Source: Halomonas litopenaei (GTDB lineage Bacteria; Pseudomonadota; Gammaproteobacteria; Pseudomonadales; Halomonadaceae). Taken from it: a DNA stretch of 64,000 nt. Every line of letters begins with the position of its first letter. Positions within the stretch are counted from its first letter, which is position 1. The stretch is from positions 124,001-188,000 of the forward strand of contig NZ_PXNS01000001.1 of assembly GCF_003045775.1 (NCBI RefSeq), read 5' to 3'. This document shows, one piece after another, positions 9,059 to 18,510 of this stretch. The position numbers and the translations under genes are program-made. Under the pieces are notes generated by a model that did not search any database, had not been told where the DNA came from, and saw only the letters and a list, made by a program, of their open reading frames with translations.

Positions 9059-9496
9059 ATGAGTGGCAAGGTACTGGTCCTGCACGGCCCCAACCTCAAT
9101 CTGCTGGGTACCCGAGAGCCCGAGATCTACGGCCACGAGACCCTGGCCGATATCGACAACGCGCTGCGCGAGCACGCCGTGCTTGAAGGCTGGGAGCTCG
9201 CCAGTCGCCAGAGCAATCACGAAGGTGAGCTGATCGACGCCATCCATGCCGCACGTCTCGATGGCACCGTCGCCATCATCATCAACCCTGCGGCCTATAC
9301 CCACACCTCGGTGGCGATCCTCGATGCCCTGAACGCCTTCGACGGCACGGTGATCGAGGTGCACCTTTCCAACGTGCACAAGCGCGAGAGCTTCCGCCAC
9401 CACTCCTACGTCTCGCTGCGTGCCGATGGCGTCATCGCCGGGCTCGGCAGTCAGGGCTACCACGCCGCCCTGGATGCAGTGATCAGGAAGGGCTGA
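9059..9496 (+). CDS. aroQ: 3-dehydroquinate dehydratase, type II
   Basis: A 145-residue enzyme converting 3-dehydroquinate to 3-dehydroshikimate. All family motifs are visible: [16 protein letters not shown] with the active-site Arg and Tyr, [19 protein letters not shown] and EVHLSN. The ATG at 9059 is preceded by AAGGAGAATCC, and a TTG codon at 9056 is not needed. Its usual neighbours accB and accC are absent. A type II enzyme serves the shikimate pathway, or in some bacteria quinate catabolism leading to protocatechuate. The pca island begins about 2 kb away, but no quinate dehydrogenase or dehydroshikimate dehydratase is seen, so biosynthesis is the safer reading. Confidence 0.94.
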   Translation: MSGKVLVLHGPNLNLLGTREPEIYGHETLADIDNALREHAVLEGWELASRQSNHEGELIDAIHAARLDGTVAIIINPAAYTHTSVAILDALNAFDGTVIEVHLSNVHKRESFRHHSYVSLRADGVIAGLGSQGYHAALDAVIRKG

Positions 9497-9517
9497 TCGG
9501 AAAGGGGTGACGCCGGT

Positions 9518-10477
9518 TCAGCGATCGCGCCCCCGAGTCAGCGCCAGGGTGATTCCGGCGGCGCTGATCAGCGCCGCGCCGATCCAGGTCTCCGGGCGTG
9601 GCACGTCGCCGAAGAAGAGGAAGCCGAACAGCGCCGCCCAGACGATCTGCAGATACAGAAAGGGCGAGACCAGCGAGGCCGGCGCATAGCGCATGGCCAG
9701 GATCAGCGTGAGCTGACTGGCCGCGCCCATCAGGCCGACAAAGACGAACAGCGGCAGATCACCCAATGCCACCGGGGTCCAGAAGGCCGGGACCACGGCC
9801 GAGCTGACCAGGGCGCCGGCAAGGCCCGCGTAGAACAGCGAAGTGAGCGGATGGTCCTCGCGCCCGAAACGTCGGGTAGACAGCTGGTAGAGCGCGAAAC
9901 AGGCGGTCAGGCCGAACGGCAGCAGAATCGCCGGGTTGGCGCGCCAGTCCACCGGGCCCACGCAGATCACCACCCCACCGAAGCCCACCAGGATCGCCAG
10001 CCACTGGCGCCAGCCGACCCGCTCCTTGAGCAGCGGAATCGCCAGCAGGGTCACCAGCAGCGGCGAGCTGAAGTTGATGACGTAGACCTGCAGGATCGGC
10101 AGGGTGCGAAAGGCCAGGTAGGCGAAGGTGCTGGCCCCCAGCAGCAGCAGGCCACGAACGAACTGTCCGCCCAGGGATGACGTTTTCAGCATGGCCATGC
10201 CCGGCCCACGTCCCAGATAGACCAGGTAGCCGGTCAGCACCAGCATATGGCCAACGTAGCGCGCCCAAACCACCTGCACCGGCGAATAGTCCTGGGCCAG
10301 AGTCTTGACCCCGGTGTCGAGCATGCAGAACAGGAGCCCCGCCGCCAGCATGAAGGCGATGCCCTTCATCGGCCGGTCGCGATTGAGGGCCTGGGGCGGC
10401 GTCAGGGGCGTAGTGTCTGGTGTCGATGAAGGTGTGGACATGGCGGGCCGTTGGCGGTCGAAGCGGGACGGCGACAT
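9518..10477 (-). CDS. DMT-superfamily (EamA) transporter
   Basis: A 319-residue protein with about ten membrane segments in two EamA repeats, the common drug/metabolite transporter architecture; the substrate is not predictable. The first membrane helix begins near residue 38 (MKGIAFMLAAGLLFC). Two in-frame ATGs, 10477 and 10441, are possible starts and neither has a clear ribosome site. Convergent with aroQ, with 21 bp between them. Confidence 0.8.
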   Translation of the reverse strand: MSPSRFDRQRPAMSTPSSTPDTTPLTPPQALNRDRPMKGIAFMLAAGLLFCMLDTGVKTLAQDYSPVQVVWARYVGHMLVLTGYLVYLGRGPGMAMLKTSSLGGQFVRGLLLLGASTFAYLAFRTLPILQVYVINFSSPLLVTLLAIPLLKERVGWRQWLAILVGFGGVVICVGPVDWRANPAILLPFGLTACFALYQLSTRRFGREDHPLTSLFYAGLAGALVSSAVVPAFWTPVALGDLPLFVFVGLMGAASQLTLILAMRYAPASLVSPFLYLQIVWAALFGFLFFGDVPRPETWIGAALISAAGITLALTRGRDR

Positions 10478-10605
10478 TCGGCGCCGACAAAAAAAGTAGC
10501 AAGCTAAATGATGCCTTTCATGGTACGTGAGCCAGCAGTCGGTCGCCAGCGAGTCAGCCAGGGTTGGGCATCAGGCCTCAGTCAGTTGTCGGCACCGCGG
10601 GAGGT

Positions 10606-11577
10606 TCAGCCAAGCAGCGGCATCAGGCCGGTGTGTGACAGCGCCCACAGGACGATGCTAAGGGTCACGAAGCTCGATAGCGTGCTTGCCATCAGGGAGG
10701 CGGCACCCACGCCCTCCATGCCGAAGCGCTGGGCGATCAGCGGGTAGATGCTGATCATCGGGCAGGCGGCGAAGATCATGGCGCCGGCGAAGATCAGGGG
10801 GGGCAAGGGCGCCAGGACGGCCTGGAACGCCAGCAGCATGCCCAGCACCAGCAGCGGGTGGAGGACCAGCTTGCCGAGCATGATCTGGCCCATGTCCTTG
10901 ACCATGCCGCGGATCTTGAGGCCGTACAGGGTGCCGCCGATGACGAACAGCGCAGCGGGCCCGGCGGCGCCGGCCAGCAGCTCGATGGTGCGATCCAGCG
11001 TCGCCGGCAGGCGTATTCCCAGTGCCGCCAGTGCCAGCCCCAGGCTCAGCGAGATCAGGATCGGGTTGCGGACAAGCCTGGTCAGGGTCTGGCGCAGGGC
11101 ATCACCGGCGCGGGTGTCGCGCTGCTGACCGACCTCGGCCAGCACAAGGGCGCCGGGAATCACCAGCAGGATTTCGACCATCATGGTGTGGACCATGATG
11201 ATACCCGCAGCCGCCTGACCCAGCGCCAGGGCAGCGATCGGGTAGGCGACAAAGCCGCTGTTGGAGGCGGACATGCCAAGGGCCTGGATGGCCCGCTCGG
11301 TGGGGGACTTCTTTTGGCGATTGCGCGGCAGCCACAGGCAGGCGACGAAGGTGGCCACGGAACCCAGGGCGTAGGCTGCCAGCAGCGGCAGGCTGATCAC
11401 TTCGCCAAGCGAGTTGCGGGTCAGGGCGCCGAGGATCAGTGCCGGCAGCGCGGCGTACAGCACGAAGTTGGCGACACCGGAGAGCTGCACCGGCGACACC
11501 AGGTTCCAGCGCCGGGCTAGAAAGCCGACGCCGATCAGCAGAAAGATCGGTGTGGTGATGGAGAGTATCGCTAGCAT
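10606..11577 (-). CDS. AEC-family (auxin efflux carrier type) transporter
   Basis: A 323-residue membrane protein with about ten helices in two inverted halves. The N-terminus (MLAILSITTPIFLLIGVGFLARR) is typical of bacterial AEC permeases, which move malonate, malate or other organic anions. It lies on the same strand as, and 68 bp downstream of, the pcaR regulator, so it could be read from the pcaR transcript. That makes an aromatic acid or dicarboxylate substrate conceivable but unproven. Confidence 0.8.
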   Translation of the reverse strand: MLAILSITTPIFLLIGVGFLARRWNLVSPVQLSGVANFVLYAALPALILGALTRNSLGEVISLPLLAAYALGSVATFVACLWLPRNRQKKSPTERAIQALGMSASNSGFVAYPIAALALGQAAAGIIMVHTMMVEILLVIPGALVLAEVGQQRDTRAGDALRQTLTRLVRNPILISLSLGLALAALGIRLPATLDRTIELLAGAAGPAALFVIGGTLYGLKIRGMVKDMGQIMLGKLVLHPLLVLGMLLAFQAVLAPLPPLIFAGAMIFAACPMISIYPLIAQRFGMEGVGAASLMASTLSSFVTLSIVLWALSHTGLMPLLG

Positions 11578-11645
11578 TCAGGCCTCCCTGCCATTGTCAC
11601 ACTTCCCCATGTGCTCCTGTCCCCGGTGCGCTCAGACAAAGACGA

Positions 11646-12437
11646 TCAGCTCACGTTGACACGAATCTGGCGAGCCTTGCCCTGGAGCAGCGGCAGGTAG
11701 CGCTCAAGCAATGTGTCGTGGTCGATTCTGGCGGCGTTGGTGCTGATATTGATCGCACCGATCAGCTCGCCGTTGGCGTCGAAGGCGGGTACTGCCAACG
11801 AACGCAGCCCAGAATCCAGCTCCTGATCGACGATGGCATAGCCCTGCTGACGAGCCTGGAGGATGGCGCGCTTGAGCTCAGCCTTGTCGGTGATCGTCTT
11901 GTCGGTGAAGCGCTCGAGGGTGGTGCGTTCGATAAAGGCATCCAGTTCGTCGTCGGTCTTCTGTGCCAGCAGCATGCGCCCCATCGAGGTGTAGGCGGCG
12001 GGCAGCCGCGTGCCCACCGACAGGGTGATGGCCATCAGCCGCTGGCGCGACGCCGAGCGCGCCACATAGGTGACCTCATCGCCGTCGAGTACGCCAAGAG
12101 AAGAGGATTCGCCGCTTTCTGTGGTGATGTCCTCGAGCACCTGCTGGATCAGGTGCTGATAATTGTTGGCGGACAGGAAGGCGTAGCCGAGCTTGAGCAC
12201 CCGCGGCGCCAGCTCGAAGTGGCGATGGTCCTTGCGCACGTAGCCCAGGGCATGCAGCGTCAGCAGAAAGCGTCTGGCGCGGGCACGGTTCATGCCAGTG
12301 CGCGTCGCCACCTCACTCAAGGTCATCCGAGGGTGGGCCTCATCGAAGGCCAGAATGACGTCGAGGCCGCTGGCGAGGGCAGTGACGAAGTCGCGGTCAT
12401 CCGGGCTCAGGGCGGCGTCGGCCGGTGCCGTATCCAT
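11646..12437 (-). CDS. pcaR: IclR-family regulator of protocatechuate genes (PcaR/PcaU type)
   Basis: A 263-residue protein with an N-terminal winged helix (residues about 20-80; TLSEVATRTGMNRARARRFL) and a C-terminal IclR effector domain (about 95-255). The helix-turn-helix and the GYVRKDHRHFELAPRVLKLG segment resemble PcaR, PcaU and PobR. Members bind beta-ketoadipate or protocatechuate and activate pca genes. It is divergent from pcaB. Perfect or near-perfect GTTCG-N5-CGAAC elements, close to the P. putida PcaR box, occur before pcaB (12644-12658) and before pcaI (two copies, 14232-14265), which supports the assignment. Confidence 0.88.
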   Translation of the reverse strand: MDTAPADAALSPDDRDFVTALASGLDVILAFDEAHPRMTLSEVATRTGMNRARARRFLLTLHALGYVRKDHRHFELAPRVLKLGYAFLSANNYQHLIQQVLEDITTESGESSSLGVLDGDEVTYVARSASRQRLMAITLSVGTRLPAAYTSMGRMLLAQKTDDELDAFIERTTLERFTDKTITDKAELKRAILQARQQGYAIVDQELDSGLRSLAVPAFDANGELIGAINISTNAARIDHDTLLERYLPLLQGKARQIRVNVS

Positions 12438-12794
12438 CGAGGTGTCCTTTTTTCAGATTCGAGTGTCACTAAGATCTAGTGTTGCAGTGATCGAGCGCCA
12501 CGACGTGAGAGCGTTGTACAGCCCGAGCGACGATGATAGCAGGGCAGCGTCCGGATACGGCCCCCGATGTCATGGCGGCGAGAAGACATTCGTCTTCTGT
12601 GGGCGACGGTTTGCTCCCGTGTTGTCGATAATCTAGCATGCTTGTTCGAAGTGCGAACACCTGTGCGACTATTGGTGGAGCGGCCATGCTGTCGCTATCG
12701 CGTGTCCTTGTCGTTGCCTCCTCGCTGCTATCCCCTTGAACTCGCCCCGGTCGATACGCCCCATTCGCTCCCCCAGAAGAAGAGGAACCTTGCC
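12438..12794. other. Divergent regulatory region between pcaR and pcaB
   Basis: 357 bp without a gene. It holds the inverted repeat at 12644-12658, 136 bp before the pcaB start. The pcaB frame is open upstream to 12567, but no start in it has a ribosome site, so I treat that stretch as leader. A GATAAT hexamer at 12627-12632 could be a -10 element, but I see no matching -35. Confidence 0.5.
12644..12658. promoter_or_regulatory. Candidate PcaR operator upstream of pcaB
   Basis: GTTCG-AAGTG-CGAAC is a perfect 5-bp inverted repeat with a 5-bp spacer. It closely resembles the 15-bp element bound by PcaR in Pseudomonas putida (GTTCGATAATCGCAC, from memory). It recurs in relaxed form before pcaI. 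Confidence 0.7.
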
Positions 12795-14132
12795 ATGTCC
12801 GACGCCCTGCTGAGCCATCCATTCATGAGCCAGAGTGCCCTGGAAGCCTGTCGCGACGATGACCTGGTGGCCTCGATGCTGGCCTTCGAACTCGCCCTGG
12901 CGCGCGTCCAGGAAGGTGTCGGCGCACTGCCAGCGGGCAGCGCCGGGCGCATGGCGGCGGCGCTTGAGCATCATAACTTTGACACCGCGGCCATCGCCCG
13001 GGGTATCGCCAGCGGCGGCAACGCGGCGATCCCCTTCGTCAAGGCCGGGCGAGCGGCGTTGCCGGACGAGCTCAAGGCGTGCTGGCACCAGGGGGCGACC
13101 AGCCAGGATGTGGTGGATTCGGCGCTGATGCACCTGCTGACGCCGCGCCTGGCGAGCCTGGATGGCCTGCTCGAGCGCTGTCGCAACGCGGTTCTCGCGC
13201 TGATGCGTGACCACGAGCAGACGCCCATGGTCGGCCGTACCCTGATGCAGCAAGCGCTGCCGATGACCTTTGGGGTCAAGGCGGCCCAGTGGGGCATCGG
13301 GCTCGAGCGCGCGCGACGCCGGCTTGGGGATATCGCCGCCGAAGGACTGCCGGTGCAGTTCGGCGGTGCAGTGGGGGTGCACTCGGGCTGGGGGGAACAG
13401 GGGCTCGAGCTGATGCAGGCCTTGGCCGAGGAGCTTGGCCTGTCCTGCCCGGTACTGCCCTGGCATACCGACCGCCAGCCGATCCATGCCTTGCAGACCG
13501 CCCTGGACGCCGTCGCCGGGGCGCTGGAGAGCCTGGCGCTGGACGTCGCCCTGCTGACCCAGACAGAGGTTGGCGAAGTCAGCGAGCCGAGCGCCCCTGG
13601 CATGGGCGAATCGTCGTCGATGCCGCACAAGCGCAATCCGGTACGCTGCGCCCTGATTCGCGGCGCGTCGCGTCGGGTGCACGGCCACACCACGGTGATC
13701 ATCGGTGCCGTGGCCCAGCCGCTGGAACGAGGCCTCGGCGAGTGGCACGCCGAGTGGGCACCGCTCAGCGAATCGGTGCTGCTGGTGGAAGGGGCGCTGG
13801 AGCAGGCGGCAACCCTGCTGGAGGGACTCGAAGTACATCCTGAGCGCATGGCCGCCAACCTGGCGTTGACCGGCGGCGCGATCATGGCCGAGCCGGTGGC
13901 GCGCCTGCTGACACCCCACCTCGGCAGCGACAGGGCCAAGGCGCTGGCGGCCGAGGCTGCCGAGACCGCGCGCCGCCAGGGGCGTCCTTATCACGAGGTC
14001 TTGCATGAGGCTCCCCGGCTGCCCCCCGATATCAGTGTCGAGCAGCTCAAGGCCGCCACCGATCCGGCGTTATACATTGGTAGCAGTCGACAACAGGTCA
14101 GCAAGGCCAGGGAGTGGCTGGAGCAACGCTAA
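12795..14132 (+). CDS. pcaB: 3-carboxy-cis,cis-muconate cycloisomerase
   Basis: A 445-residue member of the fumarase/aspartase superfamily. It lactonises 3-carboxymuconate to 4-carboxymuconolactone in the protocatechuate branch. The superfamily signature is present near residue 275 (GESSSMPHKRNPVR), with a TSQDVVDSA motif near residue 100. The ATG at 12795 follows AGAGGAAC. Unlike many pca operons, it is separated from pcaIJFL by a strong terminator and its own promoter region, so it is a single-gene unit divergent from pcaR. Confidence 0.94.
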   Translation: MSDALLSHPFMSQSALEACRDDDLVASMLAFELALARVQEGVGALPAGSAGRMAAALEHHNFDTAAIARGIASGGNAAIPFVKAGRAALPDELKACWHQGATSQDVVDSALMHLLTPRLASLDGLLERCRNAVLALMRDHEQTPMVGRTLMQQALPMTFGVKAAQWGIGLERARRRLGDIAAEGLPVQFGGAVGVHSGWGEQGLELMQALAEELGLSCPVLPWHTDRQPIHALQTALDAVAGALESLALDVALLTQTEVGEVSEPSAPGMGESSSMPHKRNPVRCALIRGASRRVHGHTTVIIGAVAQPLERGLGEWHAEWAPLSESVLLVEGALEQAATLLEGLEVHPERMAANLALTGGAIMAEPVARLLTPHLGSDRAKALAAEAAETARRQGRPYHEVLHEAPRLPPDISVEQLKAATDPALYIGSSRQQVSKAREWLEQR

Positions 14133-14163
14133 CACGTTGATTGATCGGTAGAAGAACGAGAAG

Positions 14164-14198
14164 GGGCGGGAGCGGCGTATGCCGTTCCCGCCCTTTTT
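14164..14198 (+). terminator. Rho-independent terminator after pcaB
   Basis: A 13-bp stem (GGGCGGGAGCGGC with GCCGTTCCCGCCC, one G-T pair) around a GTAT loop, followed by TTTTT, 31 bp after the pcaB stop. Confidence 0.9.
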
Positions 14199-14231
14199 GC
14201 GTTTGACGGCCCTGACGATCAGCAGTAACTT

Positions 14232-14265
14232 GTTCGTATAACAAACCTACGTTCACATAGCGAAC
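14232..14265. promoter_or_regulatory. Paired PcaR-type operators before pcaI
   Basis: Two 15-bp elements, GTTCGTATAACAAAC (14232-14246) and GTTCACATAGCGAAC (14251-14265), each match GTTCG-N5-CGAAC with one mismatch. Their starts are 19 bp apart, close to two helical turns, so two dimers could sit on nearly the same DNA face. They lie 51-84 bp upstream of the pcaI start, between the pcaB terminator and the operon, as expected for an activator site. Confidence 0.72.
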
Positions 14266-14315
14266 AAGGCTATTCTGTCCACCGCATTGGTTCATCGTTA
14301 ACAGAGGCAACCCAC

Positions 14316-15137
14316 ATGGCCGAGATCCTGAGTCTTGACGAAGCGGTAAGGCGCTACGTCCATGACGGCGCCACCGTCGCCATGGAAGGCTTTACCCACC
14401 TGATTCCTTTCGCCGCCGGGCATGAGGTCATTCGCCAGCGTAGGCGCGACCTCACCCTGATCCGGATGACCCCGGACCTGATCTACGACCAGTTGATCGG
14501 TGCCGGCTGTGTGAAGAAGGTGATCTTTTCCTGGGGGGGCAACCCTGGCGTCGGCTCGCTCCATCGCCTGCGTGATGCGGTGGAAAAGGGCTGGCCCCAC
14601 AAGGTCGAGATTCTCGAGCACAGCCACGCCGCCATGGCCTGCGCCTTCGAGGCCGGCGCCGCCGGATTGCCGCTGGCGGTGCTGCGCGGCTACGTCGGCA
14701 GCGAGCTGCCCAACGTCAATGACCAGATCAAGTTCATCGAGTGCCCCTTCACCGGCGAGCGCCTGGCGGCGGTGCCCTCGGTGCGCCCGGACGTCTCCAT
14801 CGTTCACGCCCAGAAGGCCGACCGTGCCGGCAATGTGCTGGTCGAGGGGATCATCGGGGTGCAGAAGGAAGCGGTGCTGGCAGCCAGCCGCGCCATCGTC
14901 ACCGTCGAGGAGATCGTCGATGACCTGGACACCCACCCCAACGCCTGCGTGATCCCAGGCTGGGCCATCGACGCCATCGCCGTGGCCGAAAAGGGCTCGC
15001 TGCCGTCCTACGCCCACGGCTACTACCCGCGTGACAACCGCTTCTACAAGGAGTGGGACGCCATTGCCCGCGACCGTGACGCCTTCACCCGCTGGATTGA
15101 CGACAACATCATGAACACCGCGGAGGACGCCCGATGA
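14316..15137 (+). CDS. pcaI: 3-oxoadipate CoA-transferase subunit A
   Basis: A 273-residue alpha subunit of the heterodimeric succinyl-CoA:3-oxoadipate CoA-transferase, which activates beta-ketoadipate. Family I CoA-transferase features include GATVAMEGFTHLIPFAAGHE near residue 18 and a glycine-rich GGNPGVGS near residue 74. It is first in a pcaI-J-F-L operon downstream of paired PcaR-type sites. Its last codons overlap pcaJ (ATGA at 15134-15137), a classic coupling for two subunits needed one to one. Glutaconate CoA-transferase subunits are related, but the context fixes the role. Confidence 0.93.
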   Translation: MAEILSLDEAVRRYVHDGATVAMEGFTHLIPFAAGHEVIRQRRRDLTLIRMTPDLIYDQLIGAGCVKKVIFSWGGNPGVGSLHRLRDAVEKGWPHKVEILEHSHAAMACAFEAGAAGLPLAVLRGYVGSELPNVNDQIKFIECPFTGERLAAVPSVRPDVSIVHAQKADRAGNVLVEGIIGVQKEAVLAASRAIVTVEEIVDDLDTHPNACVIPGWAIDAIAVAEKGSLPSYAHGYYPRDNRFYKEWDAIARDRDAFTRWIDDNIMNTAEDAR

Positions 15138-15913
15138 GCACCGCAATCGACTACAGCGCCAGCGAGATGATGACGGTCACCGCCGCCCGGGCGCTGGAAA
15201 ACGGCATGACCTGTTTCGTCGGTATCGGCCTGCCGTCCGAGGCCGCCAACCTGGCGCGGCTCACCCATGCCCCCGAGGTGGTGCTGATCTACGAATCCGG
15301 CACCCTGCAGACCAGGCCGGACGTGCTGCCGCTGTCGATCGGCGATGGCGAGCTGTGCGAGTCGGCGCTGACCACAGTGTCGGTGCCGGAGATGTTTCGC
15401 TACTGGCTGCAGGGCGGCAAGGTCAGTGTGGGCTTTCTGGGAACCGCCCAGATCGATCGCTACGCCAACCTCAACACCACCCTGATCGGCGACTACACCG
15501 CACCCAAGGTGCGCTTGCCCGGCGGCGGCGGCGCCCCTGAGATCGCCACCAACGCAGGTGAAGTGTTCATCACCCTGAAGCACTCGCCGCGGGCCTTCGT
15601 GCGTGACGTCGATTTCATCACCACCCTGGGCTTTGGTCGCGACGGCAAGGGACGCGACGGTGTACCCAATATCGGCAAGGGGCCGACTCGCGTGATCAGT
15701 GACCTGTGCGTGATGAAGCCAGACCCGGAGGATCGTGAACTGACGGTGGTCTCGCTGCATCCCGGCGTGACGCGCGAGCAGGTCCAGGAGGCCACCGGCT
15801 GGGACATTCGTTTCGCCGCCGAACTCGAGACCACGCCTGTCCCCAGTGCCCACGAGCTCGAGGTGTTGCGTGAGCTGAAGGCGCGCACCGATCGTGCCCA
15901 CAGCGGCCAGTAA
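15134..15913 (+). CDS. pcaJ: 3-oxoadipate CoA-transferase subunit B
   Basis: A 259-residue beta subunit. YESGT near residue 55 contains the catalytic glutamate that forms the CoA thioester, and the LPGGGGAPEIA motif follows near residue 131. It pairs with PcaI to transfer CoA from succinyl-CoA to 3-oxoadipate. Translation is coupled to pcaI by the 4-bp overlap. Confidence 0.93.
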   Translation: MSTAIDYSASEMMTVTAARALENGMTCFVGIGLPSEAANLARLTHAPEVVLIYESGTLQTRPDVLPLSIGDGELCESALTTVSVPEMFRYWLQGGKVSVGFLGTAQIDRYANLNTTLIGDYTAPKVRLPGGGGAPEIATNAGEVFITLKHSPRAFVRDVDFITTLGFGRDGKGRDGVPNIGKGPTRVISDLCVMKPDPEDRELTVVSLHPGVTREQVQEATGWDIRFAAELETTPVPSAHELEVLRELKARTDRAHSGQ

Positions 15914-16000
15914 CCGGCCCGTCAGCCCCAACTAGACCTCCATTTCGCCCCTTCCCCGACACACCCTGCGCCAGTGCGCGGGGTGACCAAGGAGTCCGAC

Positions 16001-17206
16001 ATGACCGACGTCTTTCTCTGTCATCCCCGTCGCAGCGCCATCGGGCGCTTCGGTGGCACCCTGGCAAGTGTGCGCCCCGACGACCTGGCCGCCGACATCT
16101 TCAAGGCGGTGCTGGCCCAGGCGCCAGAGCTTGATCCCGGCGCCATCGAAGAGGTCTTCATGGGCTGTGCCAACCAGGCCGGCGAAGACAACCGCAACGT
16201 GGCGCGCATGTCGGCGCTGCTGGCGGGCCTGCCGACCTCGGTGCCCGGTACCACCATGAATCGTCTGTGCGGCTCCGGCATGGATGCGGTAGGCACCGCC
16301 ATGCGCGCGATCAAGGCCGGCGAGATGGATCTGGCCCTGGCCGGCGGGGTGGAGTCGATGTCCCGGGCGCCTTACGTCATGGGCAAGGCGGAAGGCGCCT
16401 TTTCACGGGGGCAGCAGATCGAGGACACCACCATCGGCTGGCGCTTCGTCAACCCGCTGATGAAGAAGCTTCACGATACCCACTCGATGCCAGAGACCGC
16501 CGAGAACGTGGCCGAACAGTTCGACATCTCCCGCGCCGATCAGGACGCCTTTGCCGTACGCTCCCAGCAAAAGGTCGCGCGGGCCCAGCAGGAGGGTCGC
16601 TTCGCCGAGGAAATCACCCCCATCGAGATCCCCCGGCGCAAGCAGCAGCCGCTGGTGTTCGACATCGACGAGCATCCTCGCGCCGGCACCACCCTGGAGA
16701 AGCTGGCCGCCCTGCCGACCCCCTTCAAGGACAATGGCAGTGTCACCGCCGGCAACGCCTCCGGGGTCAACGACGGCGCCTGTGCCATGCTGGTCGCGAG
16801 CCAGGCGGCGGTGGAGCGCCATGGCCTGGTGCCGATGGCGCGTATCGTCGGCATGGCCACCGGCGGGGTGGAACCGCGCATCATGGGCTATGGCCCGGTC
16901 CCGGCGGTGCGCCGGCTGCTCGAGCGCAGCGGCGTTACGATCGATGAGATCGACGTGATCGAGCTCAACGAAGCCTTCGCCGCCCAGGCCCTGGCCTGTC
17001 TGCGCGACCTCGGCGTCGCCGACGATGATCCCCGGGTCAACCCCAACGGCGGGGCCATCGCCCTGGGCCATCCGCTCGGCATGTCCGGGGCGCGCCTGTT
17101 GATGACCGCCGCCCACGAGCTCAACAGGAGCGGCAAGCGCTACGCCTTGTGCACCATGTGTGTGGGCGTGGGCCAGGGCATCGCCACCCTGATCGAACGG
17201 GTATAG
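16001..17206 (+). CDS. pcaF: 3-oxoadipyl-CoA thiolase
   Basis: A 401-residue thiolase. Cys90 in [12 protein letters not shown] is the acylated nucleophile, the histidine lies in [16 protein letters not shown], and the second cysteine in [10 protein letters not shown]. It splits 3-oxoadipyl-CoA to succinyl-CoA and acetyl-CoA, the last step of the beta-ketoadipate pathway. The ATG at 16001 has AAGGAG 6 bp upstream; the reading frame extends to 15974, but that start lacks a site. Plain acetoacetyl-CoA thiolase is the alternative on sequence alone, ruled out by context. Confidence 0.93.
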   Translation: MTDVFLCHPRRSAIGRFGGTLASVRPDDLAADIFKAVLAQAPELDPGAIEEVFMGCANQAGEDNRNVARMSALLAGLPTSVPGTTMNRLCGSGMDAVGTAMRAIKAGEMDLALAGGVESMSRAPYVMGKAEGAFSRGQQIEDTTIGWRFVNPLMKKLHDTHSMPETAENVAEQFDISRADQDAFAVRSQQKVARAQQEGRFAEEITPIEIPRRKQQPLVFDIDEHPRAGTTLEKLAALPTPFKDNGSVTAGNASGVNDGACAMLVASQAAVERHGLVPMARIVGMATGGVEPRIMGYGPVPAVRRLLERSGVTIDEIDVIELNEAFAAQALACLRDLGVADDDPRVNPNGGAIALGHPLGMSGARLLMTAAHELNRSGKRYALCTMCVGVGQGIATLIERV

Positions 17207-17224
17207 AGGAACAGGAGAGAGGTC

Positions 17225-18409
17225 ATGGCATTTCTGAATATCGAAGGACGCAGTGTCGCGTATCGCCTGCTCGGCGCCGAGGCCAATCCTCTGGTGGTGC
17301 TGGCGCATCCGCTGGGCATGAGCCAGGCGGTGTGGGAAGACGTCCTGCCGGCGCTGCTGCCACGCTACCGAGTGTTGACCTGGGACCTGCCCGGTCACGG
17401 CGCCAGCCAGGCCTGGGGCGACGGGCCGATCACTCCGGCCGAACTGGCGAAGGAAGCCATCGCCCTGGCCGACCACGCCGGCGCCGGCCGCTTCCACTTC
17501 GTCGGTACCTCCATCGGTGGCGTGGTGGGGCAGCAGCTGATCAGCGAGCACGGCGAGCGCCTGCTCTCCGCCGCCCTGACCAACACCGGGGCGGTGATCG
17601 GCACCAGCGAGCTATGGACCACCAGGGCCGAGCGTGTGCGGCGCGAGGGCCTGGCGGCGATGTCCGGCGAGATCGTGCCGCGCTGGTTCGCTCCCGCCTG
17701 CTTCGACGCCGAGCCGGCCCTCAAGGCGGGCTGGTGCACCCAGATGGGGCGCGGTGACGACGAGTCCTACGCGCTGCTCTGCGAAATGCTGGGGCGAGAC
17801 ACCTTCACCGGCAAGCTCTCCGGCAAGGGCGTCAAGGTGCAGCTGTTCGGTGGCAGCGAGGACCTGGCGACGCCACCGGCCACCCTGGAGGCACTGGCGG
17901 CCGAGTGCGACGGCGCCCCGCTCGAGGTACTCGAAGGCGTCGGTCACGTGCCTTCGGTAGAGGCGCCAAGCCGATTCGCCGAGAAGCTGCTGGCGGTGAT
18001 GGCGGTGGACCTGGGCGATGTGGGCGCGGAGGGCGTCGACTATTCCACTGGCCTTGCGACCCGCAAGCAGGTGCTGGGCGAGGAGCATGTGGCCCGCTCC
18101 ACCCACAATGCCAACAGCCTGGACACTCCGTTTCAGCAGATGATCACACGGCTGGCCTGGGGCGAGCTGTGGTCCAACGACGACCTGACGAGACGCGAGC
18201 GCAGCATGATCACCACCGGCATTCTCGCCGCCCTGGGGCGCGAGGAGCTGACCCTGCACCTGAAGACCGCCCAGCGTATCGGCCTCAGCGAGGCGGAGCT
18301 GCGTCAGGTGCTGATGCACGTGGCCATCTATGCCGGCGTGCCGGCGGCCAATCATGCCTTTGCCCTGGCCAAGGAACTGGGCTGGGGAAGCGGCGAATCA
18401 TCGGCATGA
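17225..18409 (+). CDS. pcaL: Fused 3-oxoadipate enol-lactonase / 4-carboxymuconolactone decarboxylase
   Basis: A 394-residue natural fusion. Residues 1-260 are an alpha/beta hydrolase (PcaD) with nucleophile Ser96 in GTSIGG and the histidine in GVGHVPS. Residues about 270-390 are a carboxymuconolactone decarboxylase domain (PcaC; GEEHVARSTHNAN, then AIYAGVPAANHAF). The fusion, known as PcaL in actinobacteria and some proteobacteria, carries out two consecutive steps and also serves the catechol branch through its hydrolase half. No separate pcaC or pcaD exists in the window. It is last in the pcaIJFL operon, 18 bp after pcaF. Confidence 0.93.
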   Translation: MAFLNIEGRSVAYRLLGAEANPLVVLAHPLGMSQAVWEDVLPALLPRYRVLTWDLPGHGASQAWGDGPITPAELAKEAIALADHAGAGRFHFVGTSIGGVVGQQLISEHGERLLSAALTNTGAVIGTSELWTTRAERVRREGLAAMSGEIVPRWFAPACFDAEPALKAGWCTQMGRGDDESYALLCEMLGRDTFTGKLSGKGVKVQLFGGSEDLATPPATLEALAAECDGAPLEVLEGVGHVPSVEAPSRFAEKLLAVMAVDLGDVGAEGVDYSTGLATRKQVLGEEHVARSTHNANSLDTPFQQMITRLAWGELWSNDDLTRRERSMITTGILAALGREELTLHLKTAQRIGLSEAELRQVLMHVAIYAGVPAANHAFALAKELGWGSGESSA

Positions 18410-18510
18410 GGGACATGGTTTGCCGCCTGGGGTAAAAGAGTGGTAAATAGCTGACTCACGGAGCACAGAATCCTCCAGGCAGGCAGCAAGGCTTCCTGGC
18501 CGTTGGTGAC

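Noticed and set aside
8874..9059. A 61-codon frame whose TGA overlaps the aroQ ATG
   Set aside because: The overlap suggests coupling, but its GTG start has no ribosome site, the protein is basic and without any recognisable pattern, and aroQ has its own strong AAGGAG.
9059..9496. AroQ as a catabolic quinate-pathway enzyme of the pca island
   Set aside because: No quinate/shikimate dehydrogenase or dehydroshikimate dehydratase is in the window, and two transporter genes on the opposite strand lie between.
12669..14006. Long open frame antisense to pcaB
   Set aside because: Shadow of the real gene; no ribosome site and no recognisable motif.
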